Shown here: positions 1 through 8,100 of the stretch, piece by piece
Numbering within the stretch: the stretch's first letter is position 1
How the letters are laid out: every line of letters begins with the position of its first letter
Notes under the pieces: model-generated
Databases searched by the model: none
Seen by the model: the letters and a program-made list of their open reading frames with translations, nothing else
What the model was told of the DNA's origin: nothing
NCBI RefSeq assembly: GCF_009664835.1
Contig: NZ_CP045929.1
Location: forward strand, 2,542,001-2,606,000
Direction: 5' to 3'
Source of the DNA: Allosaccharopolyspora coralli
GTDB taxonomy: Bacteria; Actinomycetota; Actinomycetes; Mycobacteriales; Pseudonocardiaceae
Length of the DNA stretch: 64,000 bases
Program-made: the position numbers and the translations under genes

Positions 1-58
1 GCCCGGCGTCGACCCGTGCGACGAAGTCGATGTCCGGTCGCTTGGAGTGCGCGTTCAT
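1..58 (-). CDS. 5' end of an unidentified gene, cut by the window edge
   Basis: An ATG at 58-56 opens a reading frame that runs off the left edge (begins MNAHSKRPDIDFVARVDAG). The ATG overlaps the TGA of the upstream minus-strand gene as ATGA, which is good evidence for a real, translationally coupled start. Nineteen residues are too few to name a family. Confidence 0.5.
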   Translation of the reverse strand, partial: MNAHSKRPDIDFVARVDAG

Positions 59-927
59 CGGGGTTGCTCCCTGCGCGAGGATCGCGGCCGCTGCGTCCGT
101 TCCCCGGTACCCGGTCGCTTCTTGCGTTCACTCGCCCGTTCTTCGGACTGAGCGGCGCCACGGGGCGCCTTGCCTGCCGTGCTGCGTGCGGTGTCGCCGA
201 CGTCCTCGGCAACCTTGCGCGCCCCGCCAGCGGCGTCCTCGGTCGCACTCGCTGCGCCTTCACCTACATCGCCTGCCGCACTGCCCGCGCCCTCGCCGAC
301 GCTTTCAGTCGCACTGCCGGCGCCCTCGCCGACGCTCTCGGTCGCACTTCCGGCACCGCGACCCACGCTTTCCGTCGCGCTTCCGGCGCCCGACCCCACC
401 TCGCGGACCGCGCTCCCTGCGCCCTCACCCAGACTTTCGGCGGCCTCCCCCGCGCCCGAACCGACCTCGCGAACAGCGCCCCCGGCACCCTCGCCGACCT
501 CACGTGCCGCCGTTCCGAGACCGTGCGTCAGGTTCTCGAGGATCTGCGGGTTCCGGTCGATGGTCTTGAGGACGCGTTCCAGGATCCCGGCAACGTTGTC
601 GAGGCGGACCTTCAGCAGGGCCTGCGCCTCGACACCCTTGATCTCCAACGCGACCCGACCGAGATGGACGTCCGCTCCGACGTTGAGCTTGACCAGGTCC
701 AACACCTCGGCCTGCAACGACACCTTCGCCCGCAGGTCCTCGACTTCCAGGTTGATCTCGTCGACCCGCAGGTCGGGCACGTCGAGCAGGACGTCCGGCT
801 CCGCGCTGTTCTTGACGGCGGTGTCGGTCGCGTCGGCGGTGCCCGCGTCGTCCGAACCGGCGCCGTCGTCGAGGTACTCCCCCGACCGACCTTCGTCGTC
901 GCGGTCGAACTCCGTCGCGTCGGCCAT
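55..927 (-). CDS. Conserved actinobacterial protein with a C-terminal Gly/Ala/Ser repeat tract
   Basis: Predicted 290 aa. I chose the ATG at 927 because a purine-rich Shine-Dalgarno sequence (GAAGGGGGG) lies just upstream; the frame stays open further up without one. Residues 1-42 are acidic and disordered. Residues 43-135 (from DVLLDVPDLRVDEI) alternate hydrophobic and charged residues, as in amphipathic strands or helices, and look like the conserved domain. Residues 140-245 are near-perfect 11-residue repeats of the type GAGSATESVGE, giving an amphipathic low-complexity tract. The last 25 residues are very basic and could bind nucleic acid or polyanions. No signal peptide or membrane segment is seen. 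Function is unknown. It is coupled to the gene at the left edge by ATGA. Confidence 0.7.
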   Translation of the reverse strand: MADATEFDRDDEGRSGEYLDDGAGSDDAGTADATDTAVKNSAEPDVLLDVPDLRVDEINLEVEDLRAKVSLQAEVLDLVKLNVGADVHLGRVALEIKGVEAQALLKVRLDNVAGILERVLKTIDRNPQILENLTHGLGTAAREVGEGAGGAVREVGSGAGEAAESLGEGAGSAVREVGSGAGSATESVGRGAGSATESVGEGAGSATESVGEGAGSAAGDVGEGAASATEDAAGGARKVAEDVGDTARSTAGKAPRGAAQSEERASERKKRPGTGERTQRPRSSRREQPR

Positions 928-1201
928 AGCTCCCCCCTTCGCCTGGTCCCACTCCGCGCGTCGGCAGTGGCCACAGACGGATTCCAGGAGAACACAGGCC
1001 GGCAGGCACCGCACGGCTTTCCGACGTAGCACCTTTCAGCTGCGAATTCGCGCTCGGTTGACGAATCGCACCCTGCATGTCGTTCCGTAGAGAAGAACAC
1101 TCTGTCCCTCAGGGCGTAACTGGCGCACGATGGGGCGTACATCCGGTAGCCCGTGGTCACGTCCGCCGGCCCACAGCCGACGCCCCCGAGGAGCCAGACT
1201 C
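928..1201. promoter_or_regulatory. Divergent intergenic region
   Basis: This 274-bp gap separates the repeat protein (minus) from the FAD monooxygenase (plus) and must hold both promoters. I see no convincing operator palindrome. The right end carries the GAGGAG ribosome-binding site (1188-1193) of the monooxygenase. Confidence 0.35.
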
Positions 1202-3196
1202 GTGCAGTTCTATCTCAACGGTTACAAGCCCGGTGACCCGTTCGTCGCGGATCCTCACCCCGGCCTGGCCGAGCGTTCGACCGGCCTGCCTGACACGGCC
1301 GACGTGGTGATCGTCGGGTGCGGCCCTGCGGGGCTCGTGTTGGCTGCCCAGCTCGCCGAGTTCCCCGAGCTGCGCACCGTGATCGTCGACCGCCGCGACG
1401 GACCGCTCGAGGTCGGCCAGGCCGACGGGGTCGCGTGCCGCACGGTCGAGATGTTCGAGGCGTTCGGCCTGGCCGAGAAGCTCATCCACGAGGGCTACCA
1501 GGTCAACGAGGTGACCTTCTGGCGACCGGATCCCGCCGACCACGCCTCGATCGTGCGCACCGGACGCATCAACGACGTCGAGGACGACCTCTCCGAGATG
1601 CCGCACATGATCGTCAACCAGGCGCGGATGCTCACCTACCTGCGGGACCACATGAGCCGCTCCGCCGCCCGTGCCGAGCCCTACTACGGGCTGCACGCCG
1701 CCGACGTTCAGGTCGACCCCGACCCCGGCGCAGAGCATCCGGTCACGGTCACGCTGGAGCACCTCGAGAACTTCGAACCGACCGGCGAGACCTCGACCGT
1801 CCGAGCCCGCTACGTCGTCGGCTGCGACGGCGCGCGCAGCGGAACTCGGCAGGCCATCGGCCGCAGCCTCGAAGGCGACGCGACCAACCAGTCGTGGGGC
1901 GTGCTGGACGTCCTCGCGGTCACCGACTTCCCCGACATCCGGCTCAAGTCCGCCGTCACCTCCGAGCACGGCAGCATCCTGATCATCCCGCGCGAAGGCG
2001 GGTACCTCGTGCGGCTCTACATCGAGCTGGACAACGAACGCGACGCCGAGATGCTTCGCGACCGCAGCGTGACCCCGGAGAAGCTCGCGGAGGTCGCCAA
2101 CCGGATCCTGCACCCGTACAGCATCGACGTGAAGCACGTCGGCTGGTGGGCGGTCTACTCGGTCGGGCAGCGTCTCTGTGCCCGCTTCGACGACGTGCCC
2201 GACGACGAAGCCGACACCCGCCTGCCCCGGGTGTTCATCGCAGGCGACGCCTGCCACACGCACAGCGCGAAAGCCGGGCAGGGCATGAACGTCTCGATGG
2301 CCGACGCCTGGAACCTCGGGTGGAAACTCGGCACCGTGCTCCGCGGGATCTCGCGGCCGGAGGTCCTGCGCACCTACTCGGCGGAGCGCCAGGAGGTCGC
2401 CCGTGAACTCATCGACTTCGACCGCGAGTTCGCGGCGCTGTTCAGCGCGCGGCCGGACGACGAGCAGGACACCGACCCGACGCGGTTCCAGCGCTACTTC
2501 CGCGACCAGGGCCGGTTCACCGCCGGGGTCGCCGTCCGCTACGAATCCTCGATTCTCACCGCGAAACCGACACATCAGCAGCTGGCGGAGGGCTTGCCGG
2601 TCGGGATGCGCTTCCACTCCGCGCCGGTCATCCGATTGGCCGACGCGAAGCCGATGCAGCTCGGCCACGTGGCTCGCGCCGACGGAGCATGGCGCCTTTA
2701 CGCGTTCGCCGACCCTGCCCACCCGGGTGCACGGGAGTCCCGACTGCGGCAACTGGCCGATTTCCTGGCCTCGGAGGACTCCCCGATGGCCAGGTTCACC
2801 CCGCCCGGCGCCGATCCCGACTCGGTGATCGATGTCCGGGCCGTGCTGCAGCAGGGACACCGCGACGTCACCGTCGATGAACTGCCGCCGGTTCTTCTCC
2901 CTCGTAAGGGGCCGTTCGAGCTCGTTGACTACGAGAAGACCTTCTGCCCGGACCCGGCGACCGACATCTTCGACCTGCGGGGCGTGAACCGGGAACACGG
3001 AGCCCTCGTGGTCGTGCGGCCGGACCAGTACGTCGCCCACGTGCTCCCCCTCGACGCGCACCAAGAGCTCGTCGAATTCCTCCACCAGTCACTGGTCGAG
3101 GTCAGGGCCACCGCGCCCAGGAGGGAGCGAGCCGACGCGCCGCTGCGGGCCGGTGAACAGCCGGCTCCGACGGTCACGCGCGGACGCGCTGTTTGA
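1202..3196 (+). CDS. FAD-dependent aromatic hydroxylase (phenol 2-monooxygenase / 3-hydroxybenzoate 4-monooxygenase family)
   Basis: Predicted 664 aa, a normal length for this family. The GTG at 1202 sits 8 nt after GAGGAG. The N-terminal Rossmann motif (VVIVGCGPAGLVLA) binds the ADP part of FAD. The DG motif (GCDGARSGTRQ) and the GD motif (FIAGDACHTHSAKAGQG, with NVSMADAWNLGWKLG) complete the class A flavoprotein hydroxylase fold. The last ~170 residues match the thioredoxin-like C-terminal domain of PheA/MobA enzymes. The family hydroxylates phenols or hydroxybenzoates ortho or para to an existing hydroxyl using NAD(P)H and O2. No ring-cleavage gene is adjacent, so the substrate cannot be named. 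The 3' end overlaps the convergent PAS-GGDEF locus by 23 bp. Confidence 0.88.
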   Translation: MQFYLNGYKPGDPFVADPHPGLAERSTGLPDTADVVIVGCGPAGLVLAAQLAEFPELRTVIVDRRDGPLEVGQADGVACRTVEMFEAFGLAEKLIHEGYQVNEVTFWRPDPADHASIVRTGRINDVEDDLSEMPHMIVNQARMLTYLRDHMSRSAARAEPYYGLHAADVQVDPDPGAEHPVTVTLEHLENFEPTGETSTVRARYVVGCDGARSGTRQAIGRSLEGDATNQSWGVLDVLAVTDFPDIRLKSAVTSEHGSILIIPREGGYLVRLYIELDNERDAEMLRDRSVTPEKLAEVANRILHPYSIDVKHVGWWAVYSVGQRLCARFDDVPDDEADTRLPRVFIAGDACHTHSAKAGQGMNVSMADAWNLGWKLGTVLRGISRPEVLRTYSAERQEVARELIDFDREFAALFSARPDDEQDTDPTRFQRYFRDQGRFTAGVAVRYESSILTAKPTHQQLAEGLPVGMRFHSAPVIRLADAKPMQLGHVARADGAWRLYAFADPAHPGARESRLRQLADFLASEDSPMARFTPPGADPDSVIDVRAVLQQGHRDVTVDELPPVLLPRKGPFELVDYEKTFCPDPATDIFDLRGVNREHGALVVVRPDQYVAHVLPLDAHQELVEFLHQSLVEVRATAPRRERADAPLRAGEQPAPTVTRGRAV

Positions 3197-4357
3197 CGAC
3201 GTACATCTGCTGGTCCGCCCGGTCGAGCAGGAAATGGCTCGGTGTCTTGGGATTCTGCGTCGTAGCGAGGCCGACGCTCGCCGTCATCGTCAACGACAGC
3301 CCCGAGACGACCGTGCTGCCGTCGAGCCGCCGGACCACGCGATCACGTAACGCCTCGGCTTCAGCGAAGTCGGGCACCCACGCGGCGACGACGAACTCGT
3401 CACCGCCGAGGCGTGCGACCGTATCCGTCGCCCGAACGGCGCTGATCAATTCCTGAGCCACGGCGGTGAGCAGCTGGTCGCCCACCACGTGCCCGTGCCG
3501 GTCGTTGACCGGTTTGAACCGGTCGAGATCGATCATCAGTACTGCGAGCACACCGCCCCGTTCCCCGAGCTCGGCCAACTCCTGCTCGACACGGTCACTC
3601 AGCAGCGTGCGATTGGCCAGACCGGTCAACGGGTCGTGCAAGGCCATCCTGGTGAGCCGTTCGAAGCGTTCCTCGCTCAACCGCACTCCCGAGCCCAGCG
3701 GCTCGTACTGGCCCACCAAGTACACCGGCCGATCGTCGGCGCCGGGTACCATGCTCAGCCGGATCAGGAGCCAGAACGGAGCGCCGTCCTGGTGGCGGAA
3801 ACGCACCTCCAGGGTCGCCGAGGTCTCCCGGCTCTCGCACAGTGCGGCGAACGCGGCACCGTGCGCATTCCGATCGTCGAGATCATCGATCAACATCGCG
3901 CCGGAACTGCCGATCAGCTCCTGCCGGTCGTAGCCGACGAGTTCGCACAGCTTCTCGTTGACCTCGGTCCAGTGACCGTCGAGATCCAACAGCGCCATCC
4001 CGATCGGAGCGTTGCTCACCGTCTGGCGCCACAACAGCTGCAGTTCCCGGTACCTGCTGATGTCGTGGAACTGGCACACGACACACGCGGCCGTCCCCCG
4101 GGAGTCTCTGATCAAGGAGGTCTGGACGAGCACCCAGTGACGAGCTTGTCGACGTTCTCCTGCCCGATCGGTTCGTCCCCGGGGTGGATCACATCGCGAG
4201 GAGCACGCTTGAGCAACTCGTCCCGCTCATAGCCGAGCATGCCGCACATCGCCGGATTCACGTCGACGTGGCGGGCTTGCAGGTCGAGCACCGCGACGGG
4301 TCCCACGACCTGCTGCCACATCGCGTCCAACGGAAGCCGGGACGGACCGCCGCTCAT
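3174..4357 (-). pseudogene. PAS-PAS-GGDEF diguanylate cyclase, broken by an internal deletion and frameshift
   Basis: The 5' frame (ATG 4357) encodes most of a PAS domain (VAVLDLQARHVDVNPAMCGM, then ENVDKLVTG) and stops at 4112. A second frame resumes with the PAC-like motif RHWVLVQTSLIRD, a second PAS (APIGMALLDLDGHWTEVNEK) and a full GGDEF domain with intact LGGDEF active-site loop, ending at 3174. About 20 PAS residues plus one frame step are missing at 4125-4140. The same CGTCAC hexamer lies at both sides of the expected gap, as in a microhomology deletion. The intact protein would have made cyclic di-GMP in response to a ligand or redox signal. The downstream PAS-GGDEF part (from 4133) might still be made separately. 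Confidence 0.75.
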
Positions 4358-4483
4358 CCCGAAACCATACGTCGCGACCAGGTGAAGCCGACAGCAACAG
4401 CTACCGGCACACCGGAGGTGTCCTTCCTGGACGGCTGGCAGGGCCCTCGGCGAGTTCGCCACGCCGGTTGCCAGAGTGGTCCC

Positions 4484-5650
4484 ATGCCGGGCTTCCGTTC
4501 TTCTCCCGCTTTTCGGCTGTTGCTCGCCGCCACCGCCTTGGGTTTCGGCAGTTACGCGCTGCTCCTACCGGTGCTGCCGCTGTGGGTCGCCACGGGCGGC
4601 GCGGGTGAGTTCGGCGCGGGACTCACCACCGGGGTCTTCATGGCGGGCACGGTCGTGACGCAGCTCGGGGTCCCGCGGTTGCTGCGCGCGATAGGCCACC
4701 GCACGGTGCTGCTGATCGGTTTCCTGCTGCTCGGACTCCCGTCACCGCTGCTGGCGCTCACCACCGACCTGGCTCCGGCCGTCGGTGTGTCGGCGGTGCG
4801 CGGCATCGGGTTCGGGATGGTGACCGTCGCGGGCAGCGCCTCGGTCGCAGAACTGGTCACGCCCTCGTCGCACGGTCGAGCCTCCGCGCGGTACGGGTAC
4901 GCGGTCGCCTTCCCGCAGTTGCTGTTCCTTCCGGCCGGTGTCGCCGTGACCGACGTACTCGGGTTCACCGGCGTCTTCGTTCTGGCCGGAGTCACTCCGC
5001 TGATCGCCGCCGCGGTGTGCCTCTTCCTTCGAGTCCCTGCCCCGCGGCGCCCCGAATCGGCGGCGCCGAGCCGTTCCCGCGGTCGGCGAGGCGGTGTCCT
5101 CTCGGCACTGCGGGCGGGGCCCGTCGTGGCACTCACGGCGTGCGCGGTGGCTCAGGCCGGGGTGATCACGTTCGGTCCGCTGCTCGCGCCCGACGCTCGC
5201 CGAGCGGTCCTCGCGACGTTGTTCGTCCTGCCGCTCGGCATGCTCGTCGGACGCGCGATCTCCGGGACGCTCACCGACCGGTCACAACGACCAGGCGGGC
5301 TCCTCGGAACGGGCACGCTGCTGACGGCGGCCGGCATGCTCGCGGTGGTCGCCTCGACGGCAGCGCCGCTCCTGCTTCCCCTCGGCGGCGCGCTCGTCGG
5401 GCTCGGGTTCGGCATGGTGCAGAACGACGCGATGGTCGCCCTGTTCGCCGCCGGTCCGGCGCACTACAGCACGGCCAGCGCGGCGTGGAACATCGGCTAC
5501 GACGCCGGGACCGGCCTCGGCGCGACCGCGTTGGGTGCTCTCGCGGAGCCGTTCGGCATCGGACTCGCGTTCACCGGATCCGTGGTGCTGCTGCTCGTCG
5601 TCACCCCGTTCGTCCGCGTTTCCCGGCATGAACACCGCTCACCCGTGTGA
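4484..5650 (+). CDS. MFS drug/sugar efflux-type permease
   Basis: Predicted 388 aa with about 12 hydrophobic helices. The ATG at 4484 (MPGFRSSPAFRLLL) places TM1 directly at the N terminus; the frame is open further upstream but only over antisense of the PAS gene. Features are a TM1 GSYALLLPVLPLW segment and a short arginine-rich loop between the halves (about residue 190), as in compact DHA1-like exporters. The substrate is unknown. It is monocistronic and divergent from the broken cyclase. Confidence 0.8.
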   Translation: MPGFRSSPAFRLLLAATALGFGSYALLLPVLPLWVATGGAGEFGAGLTTGVFMAGTVVTQLGVPRLLRAIGHRTVLLIGFLLLGLPSPLLALTTDLAPAVGVSAVRGIGFGMVTVAGSASVAELVTPSSHGRASARYGYAVAFPQLLFLPAGVAVTDVLGFTGVFVLAGVTPLIAAAVCLFLRVPAPRRPESAAPSRSRGRRGGVLSALRAGPVVALTACAVAQAGVITFGPLLAPDARRAVLATLFVLPLGMLVGRAISGTLTDRSQRPGGLLGTGTLLTAAGMLAVVASTAAPLLLPLGGALVGLGFGMVQNDAMVALFAAGPAHYSTASAAWNIGYDAGTGLGATALGALAEPFGIGLAFTGSVVLLLVVTPFVRVSRHEHRSPV

Positions 5651-5670
5651 CCTTCCCCACCGGTGCGCTC

Positions 5671-5687
5671 CACTTTCGATGAAAGTG
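5671..5687 (+). terminator. Small hairpin after the MFS gene
   Basis: CACTTTC-GAT-GAAAGTG is a perfect 7-bp inverted repeat with a 3-nt loop, 20 nt after the MFS stop. There is no T-run, so a terminator role is tentative. Confidence 0.3.
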
Positions 5688-5780
5688 TGGTTCCGCATTC
5701 CGGAAACGTCCGGCTCAGGCTGCGGTGGAGCTTCCCCGCTACCCTGAGGTGCGCTGGGGCGAAGCACCTAGTGTGTCCGT

Positions 5781-6881
5781 ATGGCTTTGGTTGAACGTTC
5801 TTTGCTCGGTCCGGGTCCCACGAACGCCTATCCCGAGGCGACGGCCGGGTTGGCCGCTCCGATGCTGGGTCACCTGGATCCGGAGTTCCTGGCGATGCTG
5901 GACGAGACGGGCAGGCGCCTGCGCACGGTCTGGGGCACCGGGAACCTCCGGACGCTCCCACTGTCCGGCACCGGCTCGATCGGGATGGAAGCTGCCTTCG
6001 TCAACTTCGTGCACCCGGGAGACGTCGTCGTGGTCGCCGTGAACGGCCTGTTCGGCGAGCGGATGTGCGACGTCGCCTCCCGCTACGGTGCCGAAGTCGT
6101 CCGCGTGGACCACACCTGGGGGCAGCCGGTCGACGTCGAGCGTGTCCTGGCCGCGCACCCCAGCCCGTCCATCGTCGCCGCCGTTCACGCCGAAACCTCG
6201 ACAGGTGTCCGCAGCGACATCGAGCACCTCGGAGCCGCGCTGCGCGAACGCGACGAGCGCACCCTGCTGCTGGCCGACTGCGTCACCTCCATCGGAGGGG
6301 AACAGATCGACCTGGACGGCTGGAACGTGGACATCGCCTACGCCGGAACGCAGAAGTGCCTCGGCGTGCCACCCGGCCTCGCCCCGTTCACCGTCTCGGA
6401 GCGCGCTTGGCACCGGCGCGTCGAGAAGCCGACGACCTGGTACCTCGACCTCGGCCTCATCGGTAACTACGTCACCGGAGGCGGTTCCGGTGGCCGCGCC
6501 TACCACCACACCGCGCCCACCGCCATGGTGGCGTCACTGCACGCCGCACTCGGGCGTCTCCTGGAAGAGGGCATCGCCGCCGCAGCCGAACGTCACCGCG
6601 AAGCCGGGGAGGCACTGCAGACCGGCCTCCAGGAGATGGGCCTGGATCTGTTCGCGGCCGAAGGCAACCGGCTGCACCAGCTCACGAGTGTCGTCGTGCC
6701 CGACCACGTGGACTCCGCGGACGTGCGCAAGCGCCTGCTCAACGACTACGGCATCGAGATCGGCGGCGGCGTCGGCCAGTACGCCAACACCGTGTGGCGC
6801 ATCGGCCTCATGGGCCCCAACGCAGGCCTCGACCGCGTCGAGCTCCTGCTCGGCAGCCTCCGCCGAATTCTCGGCCGCTGA
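5781..6881 (+). CDS. Class V PLP aminotransferase (serine/alanine-glyoxylate aminotransferase-like)
   Basis: Predicted 366 aa, the usual length. It opens with the GPGPTNAYPEA motif typical of the alanine-glyoxylate/serine-glyoxylate family. The glycine-rich LSGTGSIGMEA segment contacts PLP phosphate, and the Schiff-base lysine is K192 in AYAGTQKCLGVPPGL. The family transaminates serine or alanine to glyoxylate, or acts on related 2-aminoethyl substrates. No partner gene is adjacent. The strong hairpin at 6897-6924 closes the unit. Confidence 0.85.
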   Translation: MALVERSLLGPGPTNAYPEATAGLAAPMLGHLDPEFLAMLDETGRRLRTVWGTGNLRTLPLSGTGSIGMEAAFVNFVHPGDVVVVAVNGLFGERMCDVASRYGAEVVRVDHTWGQPVDVERVLAAHPSPSIVAAVHAETSTGVRSDIEHLGAALRERDERTLLLADCVTSIGGEQIDLDGWNVDIAYAGTQKCLGVPPGLAPFTVSERAWHRRVEKPTTWYLDLGLIGNYVTGGGSGGRAYHHTAPTAMVASLHAALGRLLEEGIAAAAERHREAGEALQTGLQEMGLDLFAAEGNRLHQLTSVVVPDHVDSADVRKRLLNDYGIEIGGGVGQYANTVWRIGLMGPNAGLDRVELLLGSLRRILGR

Positions 6882-6896
6882 CCGTGCCCTGCCGTG

Positions 6897-6924
6897 GCCC
6901 GGCCGCCGCAACCGGCGGCCGGGC
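6897..6924 (+). terminator. Strong GC hairpin terminator
   Basis: GCCCGGCCGCCG-CAAC-CGGCGGCCGGGC is a perfect 12-bp stem with a 4-nt loop, 15 nt after the aminotransferase stop. It sits between convergent genes and may serve both strands. Confidence 0.7.
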
Positions 6925-7012
6925 GGCGGCGGAACCAGCCTGGTGACGGCCGCCGCACAAGCTTGATCCACACGCGTTTACGGGCACAAACGCCAGCTCC
7001 GAAAAATGCACT

Positions 7013-7933
7013 CTACGGATTCTCCCGGCGGGTCGTGAAGGACACGGTGATCCAGTTGTCCGGCTCGGCACCGCCGAGACGCTCGCTGATGTCGGCGCGG
7101 ATCCGGTCCCAGTCTTCCAACGATCGCGGCGGCAACCCGGTCGGGACGAGGAAGACCATTTCGATCTGCTTCGCTCGGCCGAGCTGTGCGACGTACACGC
7201 GGTGACCGTCGAAACCCTCGGCCTCGACGACCGCCTCCGCCGTCCGCTCGGCCTCGTCCTGCAGCTCGGGAGGCGCGACCAACGCGATGTCGGCGACGGC
7301 CTTACGCAGCGTCGGCACGGGGACCGGCAGCAGCACCAGCGCCACCACCATCAGCACCGCTGGATCGACGTACGGCCGCATCCACTCGAACCGAGTGCCC
7401 ACGAGAGCAAATCCGATGACGAAGGCGACCAGCAACGCCGCGGTGACGGATCCCGCGACGAGCCACCCCTTGACGTCCATGGCGACCAGCGCCGAGCGGA
7501 GCCTGCGGTTCGCACGATGCTCCAGGAAGCCGACCGTCGCCGACAACACCACGACGATCACGGCGTAGACGATCGCCGGTCCGAACTCGACGTCCCTGCC
7601 GCCGCTGAGCAGCGTCGAGACGGACTGAATCACGGCGTAGGCCGACACCGAGATCAGCACCAGCGCGTTGACGGCGAGGACCATGGGTTCGAAGTGCCAG
7701 AACCCCATCGTGAAACGCCTGGCCATGCCGGGCGAGAGGTCGTTGACGGCGGAGCGGGCGATGAGCCCGGCGACGACGATCGAAACCACCGACATCACCG
7801 CGTCGACCAGCGAGACGACGCCGTCGAAGATGATCGCGATCGAGCCCGTGACGAGGCCGAATCCGATCCCGAGAGCCGCGAACGTCAGGATCGCACCGAG
7901 CGAGACCTTCAGCGCTTGCTGCTCGGTGCGCAC
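7013..7933 (-). CDS. Cation diffusion facilitator (CDF) transporter
   Basis: Predicted 306 aa. I prefer the GTG at 7933 (VRTEQQALK) because AGGAGG ends 4-5 nt upstream; the ATG 18 nt earlier would place that ribosome-binding site inside the coding region. Six hydrophobic helices are followed by a C-terminal cytosolic domain (from about residue 215). TM2 carries the metal-site pattern FDGVVSLVD (D37, D44) of the subfamily that lacks the usual histidine. CDF proteins export Zn, Mn, Fe or Co in exchange for protons. The metal cannot be called from sequence. Confidence 0.85.
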   Translation of the reverse strand: MRTEQQALKVSLGAILTFAALGIGFGLVTGSIAIIFDGVVSLVDAVMSVVSIVVAGLIARSAVNDLSPGMARRFTMGFWHFEPMVLAVNALVLISVSAYAVIQSVSTLLSGGRDVEFGPAIVYAVIVVVLSATVGFLEHRANRRLRSALVAMDVKGWLVAGSVTAALLVAFVIGFALVGTRFEWMRPYVDPAVLMVVALVLLPVPVPTLRKAVADIALVAPPELQDEAERTAEAVVEAEGFDGHRVYVAQLGRAKQIEMVFLVPTGLPPRSLEDWDRIRADISERLGGAEPDNWITVSFTTRRENP

Positions 7934-8100
7934 CGATCCTCCTGAACGCACGACACGGACTCCGGCCCGAACAAGGCGAGTCGGAGCCTACGGCGGCGCC
8001 CGATGTCCCGCCGCCGACGCACGCCAGCCGACTGCGAGGTGAGGTCCACTACGGAACCACCAACGCAGACCAACCCACGCGAGGTCTGATGCAACGACCG

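Noticed and set aside
1157-3085. 642-residue minus-strand frame opposite the FAD monooxygenase
   Set aside because: Antisense frame caused by GC-rich codon bias; it shows no motif while the plus strand is a clear enzyme.
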